Below, piece after piece: positions 7,668 to 15,019 of a DNA stretch of 44,380 bases. Numbering within the stretch: position 1 is the first letter of the stretch; each line of letters starts with the position of its first letter. The notes under the pieces are model-generated. The model was given only the letters and a program-made list of their open reading frames with translations, did no database searches and was not told where the DNA came from. Source of the DNA: a virus; IMG/VR virus record IMGVR_UViG_3300011116_000636, positions 1-44,380 of that record, one strand, 5' to 3'. Both the position numbers and the translations under genes were made by a program.

Positions 7668-8061
7668 CTTGAGACAATTTAATTAAATTACGAACATAAT
7701 CTGCAGACCTACCGTCAGTTACGTCATTAGTATCTCGGTTGTTACTTTGTAAGTTTTCTACCAGTTCAGTCATTTTTGCAGAAGTAAACTGCGAAGAAAG
7801 GTGTGGAGGAAGTTTTAAAAGGTTCATTGCTACTGCTTTTAAAGCCTGGTCGTCAGGATGTTCACTAAACTTACCTGCATTCCAGTCAAATGAAGACATT
7901 AAAGCAAACAGGCCACGATGAAAGTCTGCAGGGTTATCTTGCATGCGAGTTGAAGGGACTACAATACCCCCTGAACCGATACCACCCATTTTCCCAGTAT
8001 TAGACTCATTTTGCAATTCTATGTTAGAGGAGTCTCCATCAATTGGTCTTTCAAATCCCAT
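7651..8061 (-). CDS. Unknown protein (136 aa)
   Basis: Not recognised. ATG 8061 lies seven bases after a TATACT box, so its message is probably leaderless. The first ~40 residues are Gly/Ser-rich and disordered (GKMGGIGSGGIVVPSTRMQD); the rest is helical (DFHRGLFALMSSFDW, DDQALKAVAMNLLKLPPHL, AKMTELVENLQ, ADYVRNLIKLSQARFKR). The basic end may contact nucleic acid or another protein. Confidence 0.55.
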   Translation of the reverse strand: MGFERPIDGDSSNIELQNESNTGKMGGIGSGGIVVPSTRMQDNPADFHRGLFALMSSFDWNAGKFSEHPDDQALKAVAMNLLKLPPHLSSQFTSAKMTELVENLQSNNRDTNDVTDGRSADYVRNLIKLSQARFKR

Positions 8062-8068
8062 ACAGTTA

Positions 8069-8074
8069 AGTATA
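8069..8074 (-). promoter_or_regulatory. TATACT box, leaderless-type promoter
   Basis: TATACTTAACTGT runs straight into the ATG of the 7651-8061 gene with a seven-base gap, so transcription should start at or beside the start codon. It falls in the gap after the stop of the 8077-8691 gene. Confidence 0.5.
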
Positions 8075-8076
8075 CA

Positions 8077-8691
8077 TCATGCGGTAGTGTCATTGATTGT
8101 CAAGTCAAACTGCGGTTGTTGGTCAAAGTCTTCTGGATACCAGTATTGAGTATTGACTTTATATTTTGGCCTGTTTCCCCATTCAGGCATGTCAACCGTA
8201 AATGACGGGTCATGGACAAGTAAACGATTTCCTGGAAGAGACGCAAGATGACCACACTCCAACCATACAAAGTTAAAATGTTTGTGTTGGTCGGGCGTGC
8301 GCGAGTATGTATCGTCGTATGGCGCAGCAGTAAACCAATAATGACCTTTTTCCCACGAACCTTTTAAGTAAGTGCGAACAGACAGTTCTGATAGTGCACT
8401 GTATTCTTCAACGCCAAAATCTTGTCCGTAACAAGACCAAACCTGTAATTCTCCCAATTCGTGGTTATGGTCACTTTTACCGTCTTTAAGAAAAGCATGA
8501 ACGGGTAAATGCTGAACAAGTGCGCCATTTGATAATAGTGCTGATATACCCCATGCTCTATTTGGTAACGCTGATATACCGTATAACAACGCTGGTGTTA
8601 CTTCGCCATACCCTTCTTGCATGTCATATAAAAACTCATTTTTAACATATGCATACATTGGACGAGGAATACTCGTAATGTGGTGGGGCAT
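8077..8691 (-). CDS. Unknown conserved-looking protein (204 aa)
   Basis: Starts MPHHITSIPRPMYAYVKNEF at ATG 8691 (TAATG overlap). The sequence is rich in aromatic residues and has a strongly structured core (TPALLYGISALPNRAWGISALLSNGALVQHLPVHAFL...LQVWSCYGQDF), with HKHFNFVWLECGHLASLPGN and a HDPSFTVDMPEW end. There is no signal peptide. I recognise no enzyme motif with certainty; single-domain, likely beta-rich. It lies in the unknown-effector cassette, between a helical protein and the 7651-8061 gene. Confidence 0.6.
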   Translation of the reverse strand: MPHHITSIPRPMYAYVKNEFLYDMQEGYGEVTPALLYGISALPNRAWGISALLSNGALVQHLPVHAFLKDGKSDHNHELGELQVWSCYGQDFGVEEYSALSELSVRTYLKGSWEKGHYWFTAAPYDDTYSRTPDQHKHFNFVWLECGHLASLPGNRLLVHDPSFTVDMPEWGNRPKYKVNTQYWYPEDFDQQPQFDLTINDTTA

Positions 8692-9200
8692 TAAGATGGT
8701 CTGTATATGTCACTAGTGTTTTTGGCATCTGGGTCAAGAGTATAACTACCGTCACCAAATAGGTCATTTAACATATCTACTGCGTTTTCTGCGTGCATTC
8801 TTTCAACAGAACGTTTCAAATTACCCATTGCAACCTTATCAAGTTCTTCATGAAATTGTTGTCGTTGTAATTTTTGTAATTGTTCTTCTTTAGGTGTCCG
8901 TTGCCTCATGTCCATTAATCCCATACTTCTTGCAGCACGTGGAGAATAAACATTAATAATATGCTTATCTTCTTCTTGCGTCATCTGTACATGGGTTCCA
9001 TGTCTCCTACCAGCCTCGGTTGCGTAATGGTTTATTCTCTGTTCAAAATCGTCACGCCAACCGTTTGGGTTTTTAGCAACCAATTCTTGCTGTACATCAT
9101 TTAAATGGGATAGATATTTTTTATACATATTCCCAGAATCCCCTTCAAAGTGTTCGTCTGATGGGTCTTCTTCTACGTGACTTTTGATATGTAAGTTCAT
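8691..9200 (-). CDS. Unknown charged helical protein (169 aa)
   Basis: Not recognised. ATG 9200 is fixed by TAATG overlap. Predicted mostly helical and highly charged (MYKKYLSHLNDVQQELVAKN, RTPKEEQLQKLQRQQFHEEL, ERMHAENAVDMLNDLF) with one possible strand region (HVQMTQEEDKHIINVYSP). The EEQLQKLQRQQFHEELDKV run could form a coiled coil. Coupled to small gene 9200-9355 upstream. Confidence 0.6.
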   Translation of the reverse strand: MNLHIKSHVEEDPSDEHFEGDSGNMYKKYLSHLNDVQQELVAKNPNGWRDDFEQRINHYATEAGRRHGTHVQMTQEEDKHIINVYSPRAARSMGLMDMRQRTPKEEQLQKLQRQQFHEELDKVAMGNLKRSVERMHAENAVDMLNDLFGDGSYTLDPDAKNTSDIYRPS

Positions 9201-9355
9201 TAATCGTTCCAGTCTTCAAATAAGTATTGAATGTACTTATCTTTGTGGTCTATTTTGGGTAGAGTTACACCCATTTTAACTAAAGCGCTTTCTTCATAGT
9301 TTGCCGCTGCATATGGGCTTTCTACAAGGAATTGTTCTGCGTTTAAATCTGCCAT
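9200..9355 (-). CDS. Small unknown protein (51 aa)
   Basis: ATG 9355 opens MADLNAEQFLVESPYAAANY and closes FEDWND, ending in TAATG shared with the next gene. It lies seven bases after the ParB-fold gene. Acidic and short, no domain seen; kept because the coupling and lack of a gap-filling alternative support it. Confidence 0.55.
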   Translation of the reverse strand: MADLNAEQFLVESPYAAANYEESALVKMGVTLPKIDHKDKYIQYLFEDWND

Positions 9356-9362
9356 AAGTCTA

Positions 9363-9746
9363 TTATCTCACATCTGGGTCATATTGCTTGTTTTCAGTTT
9401 CGTCCCAATGCCAATCGTATACAACTGGTACGTAGTATTCTTTTCCTGTTGCGTATTCTGCATATTCGGCTGATTTTACACGATGGTGACCTTGGCCCAT
9501 TGTAAAATCTTTGTAATGACCGTGATTTAACATTATTGTTATAGGACGTTTAACCCCTTCTTCTAAAACACTATCTACTAAATCATTGTACGACCCGTCC
9601 TTTATTTCAGATTCTTTATTTACCCACGTATCTTCTAAAGTTTCTCCATCTGCTCTGTCAATAGAGTCAACAGTAAGGTCGTATATTTCCTGTGGTCGCA
9701 TAAACATGCGTAATTGGTCTTTATTTAAATGTTCGTGTGCGGGCAT
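9363..9746 (-). CDS. ParB/sulfiredoxin-fold protein with AHEHLN tag (127 aa)
   Basis: Residues 1-8, MPAHEHLN, are almost the same as the starts of the ADP-ribosyltransferase and the 96-residue protein at 14.1-15.0 kb. The rest matches the ParB-like N-terminal (Srx) domain: YNDLVDSVLEEGVKRPITIMLN, then FTMGQGHHRVKSAEYA with the hallmark GHHR at 86-89, and a VPVVYDW strand. In this superfamily the GxHR loop binds nucleotide (CTP in ParB). There is no DNA-binding helix-turn-helix, so it is not a full ParB. ATG 9746 is six bases after a TATCCT box. Confidence 0.65.
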   Translation of the reverse strand: MPAHEHLNKDQLRMFMRPQEIYDLTVDSIDRADGETLEDTWVNKESEIKDGSYNDLVDSVLEEGVKRPITIMLNHGHYKDFTMGQGHHRVKSAEYAEYATGKEYYVPVVYDWHWDETENKQYDPDVR

Positions 9747-9752
9747 AATACA

Positions 9753-9758
9753 AGGATA
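9753..9758 (-). promoter_or_regulatory. TATCCT box, leaderless-type promoter
   Basis: TATCCT on the minus strand lies six bases before the ATG at 9746, the same geometry as the TATACT boxes elsewhere. It would start the ParB-fold / 9200 / 8691 / 8077 run. Confidence 0.4.
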
Positions 9759-9771
9759 CAATAATGTGGGA

Positions 9772-9777
9772 TAATAT
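9772..9777 (+). promoter_or_regulatory. TAATAT box for plus-strand gene
   Basis: TAATAT within GGGATAATATGTAG lies five bases before the ATG at 9783 on the plus strand and back to back with the minus-strand box at 9753-9758. Again a leaderless geometry. Confidence 0.35.
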
Positions 9778-9782
9778 GTAGT

Positions 9783-10235
9783 ATGAGCGAGAACGAATAC
9801 GAAGACCTACACCCTCACGATTACGAGGGTCAAGAACAAGAACGTAGGGAAATACTAGACGAACATGGACCTGCACTTGCCATTAGTCACGCTCTACACT
9901 ACATGACAATGAGGTTGGACCATAATGGTGAACAATTCCCACATCGTGGATGGCCTATCGTTACTCACTATTTAGAAAAGTATGCTGACGCTTTACAACA
10001 GCACGACTATTTAGCAAATGCAAGTTATGTTAAAAATAGAGGAGGTGGTGGAAGTCAGGCTGAAACTAGAGACCATTTTGAAATGATAAGAAAAAACGTT
10101 AATGACATGCATCAAGTTGTGCATTACAATTTAGGAGAAGACCATCCGATAACGCAAGGAATTGCTAGAGATGCGGAAAGAATTAACCACCACATCAATA
10201 TGTTTCAGTGGTCTAGCCAAATGGATGAAGGATAA
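9783..10235 (+). CDS. Unknown helical, His-rich protein (150 aa)
   Basis: A lone plus-strand gene starting MSENEYEDLHPHDYEGQEQE. It is helical throughout (ALAISHALHYMTMRLDH, IVTHYLEKYADALQQHDYL, DHFEMIRKNVNDMHQVVHYN, RDAERINHHINMFQW), giving a likely four-helix bundle with many histidines. No family is recognised. It converges with the 10238-10597 gene, the stop codons being two bases apart. The orientation against the surrounding units suggests separate control or later acquisition. Confidence 0.6.
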   Translation: MSENEYEDLHPHDYEGQEQERREILDEHGPALAISHALHYMTMRLDHNGEQFPHRGWPIVTHYLEKYADALQQHDYLANASYVKNRGGGGSQAETRDHFEMIRKNVNDMHQVVHYNLGEDHPITQGIARDAERINHHINMFQWSSQMDEG

Positions 10236-10237
10236 CT

Positions 10238-10597
10238 TTAGTCAAAATCCAGTTGTTCTAGTGCCTTCTTACCTGCAACACCTCTTGCAAAGTCATCACC
10301 AGAAATTGGAATTGACATGTCTTCATCTACACCCAGTGTTTTTCCCATTGCATTCATAATGTTGTTTTGTAACGTATGCTGTCCTACAGTTACGTCTTCT
10401 AATCCTGCTTCATATGCTATTTGGCGAGCAATGTCTTCTTTCATAAAATCTGATGCCTGAACCTTTTTTATAATACTTTCATCGCTTTTGTTTAGACTTT
10501 CTACAGACTTTTTTCTGTCCATTTCTCGTCTATTTTGTCCAAGACGTGCACTTTCGTGCAATCCAAATTGGTTTTCTCCCTTACGATAAATAGCCAT
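10238..10597 (-). CDS. Unknown helical protein (119 aa)
   Basis: MAIYRKGENQFGLHESARLG start at ATG 10597 (TAATG overlap). The charged middle (NRREMDRKKSVESLNKSDES) is followed by helices (ASDFMKEDIARQIAYEAGLEDV, LQNNIMNAMGKTLG). No domain recognised. Second gene of the leaderless unit that starts at 10860. Confidence 0.55.
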   Translation of the reverse strand: MAIYRKGENQFGLHESARLGQNRREMDRKKSVESLNKSDESIIKKVQASDFMKEDIARQIAYEAGLEDVTVGQHTLQNNIMNAMGKTLGVDEDMSIPISGDDFARGVAGKKALEQLDFD

Positions 10598-10860
10598 TAG
10601 TAAGAACTCTTGTCTTGGTTGTAACGTTCGTCATGTATTTCACTAGTTCTTTTAGAACGTTCTCGGCGGGAACCTTCTAGGAATTCCGCACCGTCTAGAA
10701 TTTTTAATAGGTCTGTTGAACCTATACCTTGTGGTATTCCAGACAAACGTCGCATTTCTTTTTCTTCTTTCCTGATTGGAGAATCTAACGGAACAAACAA
10801 CCCTGGTGGTCTTGGTGGTCTGCGTTTAGGGTTGTTCTCTTCAGGTTTGCCTTTAGCCAT
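10597..10860 (-). CDS. Small basic protein with MAKG..NPKRRP start (87 aa)
   Basis: The N-terminus MAKGKPEENNPKRRPPRPPG is shared with the 37381-37530 protein (MAKGTSEEYNPKRRPRKP); the rest differs. The C-terminal half is charged and helical (IRKEEKEMRRLSGIPQGIG, DGAEFLEGSRRERSKRTS). The basic Pro-rich start may be a nucleic-acid or capsid-contact tag. ATG 10860 is six bases after TATACT. Confidence 0.55.
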   Translation of the reverse strand: MAKGKPEENNPKRRPPRPPGLFVPLDSPIRKEEKEMRRLSGIPQGIGSTDLLKILDGAEFLEGSRRERSKRTSEIHDERYNQDKSSY

Positions 10861-10866
10861 TGTTCA

Positions 10867-10872
10867 AGTATA
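10867..10872 (-). promoter_or_regulatory. TATACT box, leaderless-type promoter
   Basis: GTGTATACTTGAACA places TATACT six bases from the ATG at 10860, in the 17-base gap after the ferredoxin stop. Confidence 0.5.
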
Positions 10873-10877
10873 CACTT

Positions 10878-11123
10878 TTATGGTTCTATGAAAATACACT
10901 CACCTGGACACTCTTCGGCAGACTCTATTACGTCACCAAGGCGGTCTTCTGCGAAAGAGGCTAAACCGCTTGCGCCTTCTGGATTGCCTCGCAGTTTGGA
11001 AAACACTTTCCCATTCTCTTGGACGTACGCCAACCCATCCTCCAGCATGATGAATACATCTGGTGCTATCTCCGCGCATAGGCCATCTCCAGTACATAAG
11101 TCTTGGTCAATCCATACTCTCAT
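10878..11123 (-). CDS. Ferredoxin, single cluster (81 aa)
   Basis: A small electron carrier. The cysteines are C10 and C16 in CTGDGLC, and C72 and C76 in ECPGEC, with IDQDLC at the start and GLAYVQENGK in the middle, the pattern of actinobacterial [3Fe-4S]/[4Fe-4S] ferredoxins that serve cytochromes P450. C76 is an alanine in many relatives, so the cluster type is unsure. The ATG overlaps the stop of the last of four consecutive paralogues (TAATG). Its codons look richer in G+C than its neighbours, suggesting capture from a host genome. Its redox partner is not visible. Confidence 0.88.
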   Translation of the reverse strand: MRVWIDQDLCTGDGLCAEIAPDVFIMLEDGLAYVQENGKVFSKLRGNPEGASGLASFAEDRLGDVIESAEECPGECIFIEP

Positions 11124-11860
11124 TAATAATGTATCTGGTTCATTAACTGCTCGGTGTTTAAATCATAATTCCATTCCGATTTGCCAGAACCTTCAAATTG
11201 TCCCATTCTTATAACGTGTGGCTTATGGTGTTTATTATTTTTATCAGTACTAATATTTACGCTATGATTCATGTAATCACTTGGGTTCATTGCATATGAT
11301 TCTCTGTCTACAACTTTTTTTCCAAAAGACGCCATTTTTGAAAATTCTGCAATCTGCTTGTGCAAAGAGTCCCAATCTGTATTATTGTTTATTTGTGGAA
11401 CTTTAATGATATGTTCTCCATTTGGAGGGTCACCCATGTATATAGGATGCGAGTCCTTGTCATGTTCAGTACCATAACTATACAAACCTTGTTTGGCAGA
11501 AGAACTGCCGTAACCATACTCCCAACTTTCAAGCGCTGTATAAGACGTTTTGTACATCAATGGGTGTTTTAAATATAAACTTGTTGAAGTTTTGTTATCA
11601 TCTAGAAAATCGTGTTCTATGAAAGCCACATTTCCACTTTCAAACGGAATATGTGCCTCAAGTCTAGTATTATGCAATACACTACGATAATGTTTTGTTG
11701 ACTTAAAACCTGCATTTTCTGCTGTTGCAAGTTCTAATTGTTTAAAGTTTGCTGGGAATAACTTACCACCAAGCACTATTCCACGATTATTAGATATATC
11801 AAAACCAGCGTCAGCAAACTTTCTAAGTGTTTCATTGATTTCTGTTATTTTAGACGACAT
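11123..11860 (-). CDS. Paralogue family member 1 (245 aa), unknown function
   Basis: One of five related genes (others start at 12590, 13382, 14100 and 16453). The shared N-terminal pattern reads here as INETLRKFADAGFDISNNRG then IVLGGKLFPANFKQLELA; the middle has HIPFESGNVAFIEH; the C-terminus ends WNYDLNTEQLMNQIHY, matching the (Y)NYD..TEQL ending of the others. No signal peptide or membrane segment and no known catalytic motif. Start ATG 11860 overlaps the upstream stop by eleven bases; a TTG at 11866 is the alternative. It is the most diverged member. Confidence 0.65.
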   Translation of the reverse strand: MSSKITEINETLRKFADAGFDISNNRGIVLGGKLFPANFKQLELATAENAGFKSTKHYRSVLHNTRLEAHIPFESGNVAFIEHDFLDDNKTSTSLYLKHPLMYKTSYTALESWEYGYGSSSAKQGLYSYGTEHDKDSHPIYMGDPPNGEHIIKVPQINNNTDWDSLHKQIAEFSKMASFGKKVVDRESYAMNPSDYMNHSVNISTDKNNKHHKPHVIRMGQFEGSGKSEWNYDLNTEQLMNQIHY

Positions 11861-12590
11861 TGCCAAGTCTTCGCAGTTGTTCAGTTTTGATGTCGTATGC
11901 GTGTTCTATTACGTTGTAATTAGAACTAGGAGTAGCACTATGAATTTTTGTATATACCATATGTGGTGGGTCAGCATTCTTACTCCCTAAACCACCACCC
12001 AAATGTTTGTATTTGTGAAATTCAGAAAAATCATCTTTATTCATTATCTCATCTGGATTGTCACGCATTTGTTTAGAATTTTTAGAATTATTCCAACTTC
12101 GTTTATAACCTTTTGTAGGAACAGAACTTACTCGTTGTATAAAGTCTGAAAACTCTTTGGGACTTTTGGGGTTTAAGTTATCTGTTTTAAACATCTCTTC
12201 ATCGTTTGTTGGAGGAAGGATACTGGTATCCTTTGGATAATAAGAATACCCTTCTGTACGTCCATCATTCCAACTATTATCTGGTCCTAGGTCTGTCCAT
12301 TTATGTGGATAGTTTACTTCAAATGATGCATTTAAAACTCCTTCAGGATGGTGTAAACCATGTCCAAACACAAACAATCTGTGCCCGTTTTCAAGAGGAA
12401 TATTAAAACTTACCATACCAGATTCTTTGCTGTTTGTTGTTGAAAACTCAATTTGTTTATTATAAGCGGGATATGTTTTGCCGTGGATTGAAACACCACT
12501 TGGGTGTAACATATCAATGCCCAACTCTTGTTTAAGGTTACGCATGTGCCCGTGAAGGCGTTCAAAGTTAGATGGTTCGTTTTTAGGCAT
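11850..12590 (-). CDS. Paralogue family member 2 (246 aa), unknown function
   Basis: Family pattern: LHGHMRNLKQELGIDMLHPS followed by GVSIHGKTYPAYNKQIEFST, FNIPLENGHRLFVFGHGLHH in the second quarter, and IEHAYDIKTEQLRRLGNVV at the end. The middle is polar and Trp-containing (SFEVNYPHKWTDLGPDNSW). The ATG at 12590 follows TATACT by five bases, so this starts a second unit (12590 to 10878, with member 1 and the ferredoxin). Confidence 0.65.
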   Translation of the reverse strand: MPKNEPSNFERLHGHMRNLKQELGIDMLHPSGVSIHGKTYPAYNKQIEFSTTNSKESGMVSFNIPLENGHRLFVFGHGLHHPEGVLNASFEVNYPHKWTDLGPDNSWNDGRTEGYSYYPKDTSILPPTNDEEMFKTDNLNPKSPKEFSDFIQRVSSVPTKGYKRSWNNSKNSKQMRDNPDEIMNKDDFSEFHKYKHLGGGLGSKNADPPHMVYTKIHSATPSSNYNVIEHAYDIKTEQLRRLGNVV

Positions 12591-12595
12591 TACAC

Positions 12596-12601
12596 AGTAT
12601 A
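12596..12601 (-). promoter_or_regulatory. TATACT box, leaderless-type promoter
   Basis: CGTTTATACTGTGTA precedes the ATG at 12590 with a five-base gap. It splits the paralogue array into two transcription units. Confidence 0.5.
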
Positions 12602-12611
12602 AACGATTGGA

Positions 12612-13382
12612 TTAAGATTCATTAGATGGAGTTCCAAAAACGTCTTGATATGGACGTAATTGTTCAGTTTTAGTATTGTAGTTATAGAAAGCATGTTCTG
12701 TATCAACACCATAAACTGTTACGTTATGCGGATGCTCTGCTGGATGAAGTTTAAAGTTTTGACGATGTTCGTTTAATTCATCTTCAGTTAGTTCAAGGTC
12801 ATCTCGGTCAGCCCATGAAATTTCTGCATAAGGTTTTATTTTTTTAAAGTGTTGTAAACCTTCTTTACCTTCAAAATCATATGTTCCTTGATAAGGTTCT
12901 TTTCCCCACATACTTAAAACTTCATGAGCAACAGAAATTGGACCCCTACTGCTGTGTAAACTCATATGCTCTTCATAAAATGGGTTAGGACGTTGTTTGT
13001 CAAAATTGTTTAGATTTTCACCAAAACTTGCACTGTAAGCATCTTCACTTTTATGAAGAGCAGGCCCATTCCTATATGTTTTTTTACCTTCTTTATTTAG
13101 ATGTATGGTAGGTACATGCATTTGCATGCTAAGAGTATTGTCTCTTCCTACATAAGTGGATGCATGAACTTTTAAACCATTTTCAATAGGAATATAAAAA
13201 CGAGATTCCGTGGCTTCAGCATCAAGATTAGGATTACGTGAACGTCCTATAGTAATAAGTTTATGCGTTGCTGGATAAACCCTTCCGCCAATCTCTACTC
13301 CGTGTGGAACTGTTAAGTCAACACCGTGTGTTTCTTTTAAAAACCGAAAGTGTTCATGTAGTCGTGAGAATGCTTCACTCAT
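12612..13382 (-). CDS. Paralogue family member 3 (256 aa), unknown function
   Basis: Start ATG 13382 (MSEAFSRLHEHFRFLKETHG) is chosen because the MS(E/D)xF opening is shared with the members at 14100 and 16453, and it overlaps the upstream stop by eight bases; a GTG at 13391 is possible. Family pattern: GVDLTVPHGVEIGGRVYPAT, FYIPIENGLKVHASTYVGRD and EHAFYNYNTKTEQLRPYQD. The longest member, with an extra C-terminal tail (VFGTPSNES). Last gene of the long unit from 16998. Confidence 0.65.
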   Translation of the reverse strand: MSEAFSRLHEHFRFLKETHGVDLTVPHGVEIGGRVYPATHKLITIGRSRNPNLDAEATESRFYIPIENGLKVHASTYVGRDNTLSMQMHVPTIHLNKEGKKTYRNGPALHKSEDAYSASFGENLNNFDKQRPNPFYEEHMSLHSSRGPISVAHEVLSMWGKEPYQGTYDFEGKEGLQHFKKIKPYAEISWADRDDLELTEDELNEHRQNFKLHPAEHPHNVTVYGVDTEHAFYNYNTKTEQLRPYQDVFGTPSNES

Positions 13383-14100
13383 CTTTGTCACCCCAAATGT
13401 GTTTGTTTTTCCAATTGTATTCCATAGGTTTCAATGATTCTGTTTCTATATCATAAGAATACACTCCAAAACCACCGTCAGGTGTGTGATGAATTACTGA
13501 TAGCGTGTCTGGGTTGTGTGTTGGCTCAGTAACAAAAGCGCGATGTTTTGATTTTTCACTATCTGTCATAGGACGTGAGTCATCTCCGTACTCACTGTGT
13601 ATAGATTTGGATATAAAACTCTCACCTGGCTCATTATTCCAGTTTTTTAACTGTGCGTGTAAATGTTCCCAATTTGTTTTACCATTTTTGGGTGGGACGA
13701 TAGTCCAAGACTTATGGTTGAAAAGTGCTTCTCTGTTAGTTGTCCCTTCTCCATAACTATGTAAAATCTTAGTTCTGTAGCCATTTATAAGAAGAGTTTC
13801 GTAATCACCTATTCTTGCATTATTGTTTTGGTAACCACTTGGGTTTGCTAACGATACATTAAGTTTTTTACTTCCTGAAGCGTTAACTTGGTGATAAACT
13901 TTTGCTACGTTTTCACTTTCATACGGAATATCTAAATATGCTGCCCTATTATCACCAGCATTTTTTGGTATGGTTAATCCCTTTTGTTTCGCTGGGTATA
14001 GTTTGTCGTTTAAAACAACACCACGAGGGTTTGTAAGGTCTATGCCGTGGCTTTTGTGAAAGCGCAACTCTTCTTGAAGTTTTGAAAAAAGGTCAGACAT
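13375..14100 (-). CDS. Paralogue family member 4 (241 aa), unknown function
   Basis: MSDLFSKLQEELRFHKSHGI opening, GIDLTNPRGVVLNDKLYPAK, LDIPYESENVAKVYHQVNAS and a GVYSYDIETESLKPMEY ending; the usual TEQL is TESL here. ATG 14100 overlaps the stop of the upstream gene (TAATG). The N-terminal helix, the (I/V)DLT.P.GV element and the Asn/Glu-containing second strand are what tie the family together; the central ~120 residues are much more variable. Confidence 0.65.
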   Translation of the reverse strand: MSDLFSKLQEELRFHKSHGIDLTNPRGVVLNDKLYPAKQKGLTIPKNAGDNRAAYLDIPYESENVAKVYHQVNASGSKKLNVSLANPSGYQNNNARIGDYETLLINGYRTKILHSYGEGTTNREALFNHKSWTIVPPKNGKTNWEHLHAQLKNWNNEPGESFISKSIHSEYGDDSRPMTDSEKSKHRAFVTEPTHNPDTLSVIHHTPDGGFGVYSYDIETESLKPMEYNWKNKHIWGDKDE

Positions 14101-14390
14101 TACTTCATGCTCCTACGAATTTGGTCCATCTTGTATTGTGATTGTGGGTCCTTTTGAATGGTGTCCCAGTTTTCTTTGGCTTGCGCTACATGCTTATCAG
14201 AAGCAGCAGGCCAGTCCGTCCATGCTTCTTTATTTTCTGGAGTAACAATAGACCAACGGTCAGGGTCGTCAGAAAGAGGGGCATCTCCTTCTTTGGCACC
14301 ATGTGCATAGGCAGAACCTGAAGGAGTTTGGGCAATACGAAATGCTTTACCATGATGCTGTTCCCAGTTGATGTGTTCGTGTGCAGCCAT
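14100..14390 (-). CDS. Unknown small protein with AHEHIN/NWEQH tag (96 aa)
   Basis: MAAHEHINWEQHHGKAFRIA start: the first eight residues match the start of the next gene (ART) and of the ParB-fold protein, and INWEQH matches the 5354-5695 protein. The body is short and Trp-rich (DDPDRWSIVTPENKEAWTDW, ENWDTIQKDP). TAATG overlaps on both sides place it inside a tightly coupled block. It links the two tag variants and may be a minimal carrier of the tag. Confidence 0.6.
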   Translation of the reverse strand: MAAHEHINWEQHHGKAFRIAQTPSGSAYAHGAKEGDAPLSDDPDRWSIVTPENKEAWTDWPAASDKHVAQAKENWDTIQKDPQSQYKMDQIRRSMK

Positions 14391-15019
14391 TACTTTTCAG
14401 GCCATTTCTCAGGAATAGATTCAGGTAAGACAAACCACTCTGACTCAAGACGCTTGTTTCTACCAACTGTTCTAGGTATACCACCTATCTCAGCCAAAGG
14501 TACTCCACGAACCGTGTTTGGTTTTGCTTTATATATTTGTCTTTTGTTTATAGTTCCAAGGGCTGTAAATGAACGAGCGACATGCCTGTCATCGGTAAAT
14601 GACAACGGACTAGTTTTTTGCTTACCAATATCTTCTGAAGGGCTACGTCCAGCACTTCTATACAATGCGGTAGGGTTTGGTCTGCTATTGTCACGAACTA
14701 CTTTTGTTAAGTCTCGTAATGTTGCGGCTACTTGAGTTTCATTACCAATTAAATGGCTACTCCAGTTACCTTGGTAATCCTTTAAAAATCTAGAAACATT
14801 ACCTTCTGTAAGTTTTTGAGCGTGGCTTTCAGCAAAAGGAACATGCTCGTGTCTACGATTTGTAAATGATTTATCAAATTCATCCATTTCTTCTGGAGTC
14901 ACTAATGTGCTATTAATCTTTGCTACCTTGCCAGAAAGAGCCTGGTCTACAGTCATTCCGTGTAGATTCTCAAATTGTTCTGCAAATAAATAATTGTTTA
15001 AATGTTCGTGTGCAGCCAT
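14390..15019 (-). CDS. Putative ADP-ribosyltransferase, R-S-ExE class (209 aa)
   Basis: Would transfer ADP-ribose from NAD to host proteins, usually on arginine. The three signature parts are in order in the C-terminal half: R121 in ALYRSAG, the STS-like SPLSFTDDRHVARSF at 138-151, and the ExE of LESEWFVLP (E192, E194), with the IYKAKPNTVRG strand between. The N-terminal half is helical and starts with MAAHEHLNN. Phage enzymes of this class include Alt, ModA and ModB of T4; Alt is packaged in the head and injected. TAATG overlaps fix the start. Weak points: no experimental support, and the RG of the usual YRG is RS. Confidence 0.7.
   Translation of the reverse strand: MAAHEHLNNYLFAEQFENLHGMTVDQALSGKVAKINSTLVTPEEMDEFDKSFTNRRHEHVPFAESHAQKLTEGNVSRFLKDYQGNWSSHLIGNETQVAATLRDLTKVVRDNSRPNPTALYRSAGRSPSEDIGKQKTSPLSFTDDRHVARSFTALGTINKRQIYKAKPNTVRGVPLAEIGGIPRTVGRNKRLESEWFVLPESIPEKWPEK

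Noticed and set aside
8095-8104. GATTGTCAAG copy near the end of the 8077-8691 gene
   Set aside because: It lies in coding sequence and its distance to TATACT (23 bases) is wrong for a promoter; counted as chance, though it could be a stray operator.
9363-9746. Full ParB with parABS system
   Set aside because: Only the Srx-type domain is present; no DNA-binding domain and no ParA nearby.
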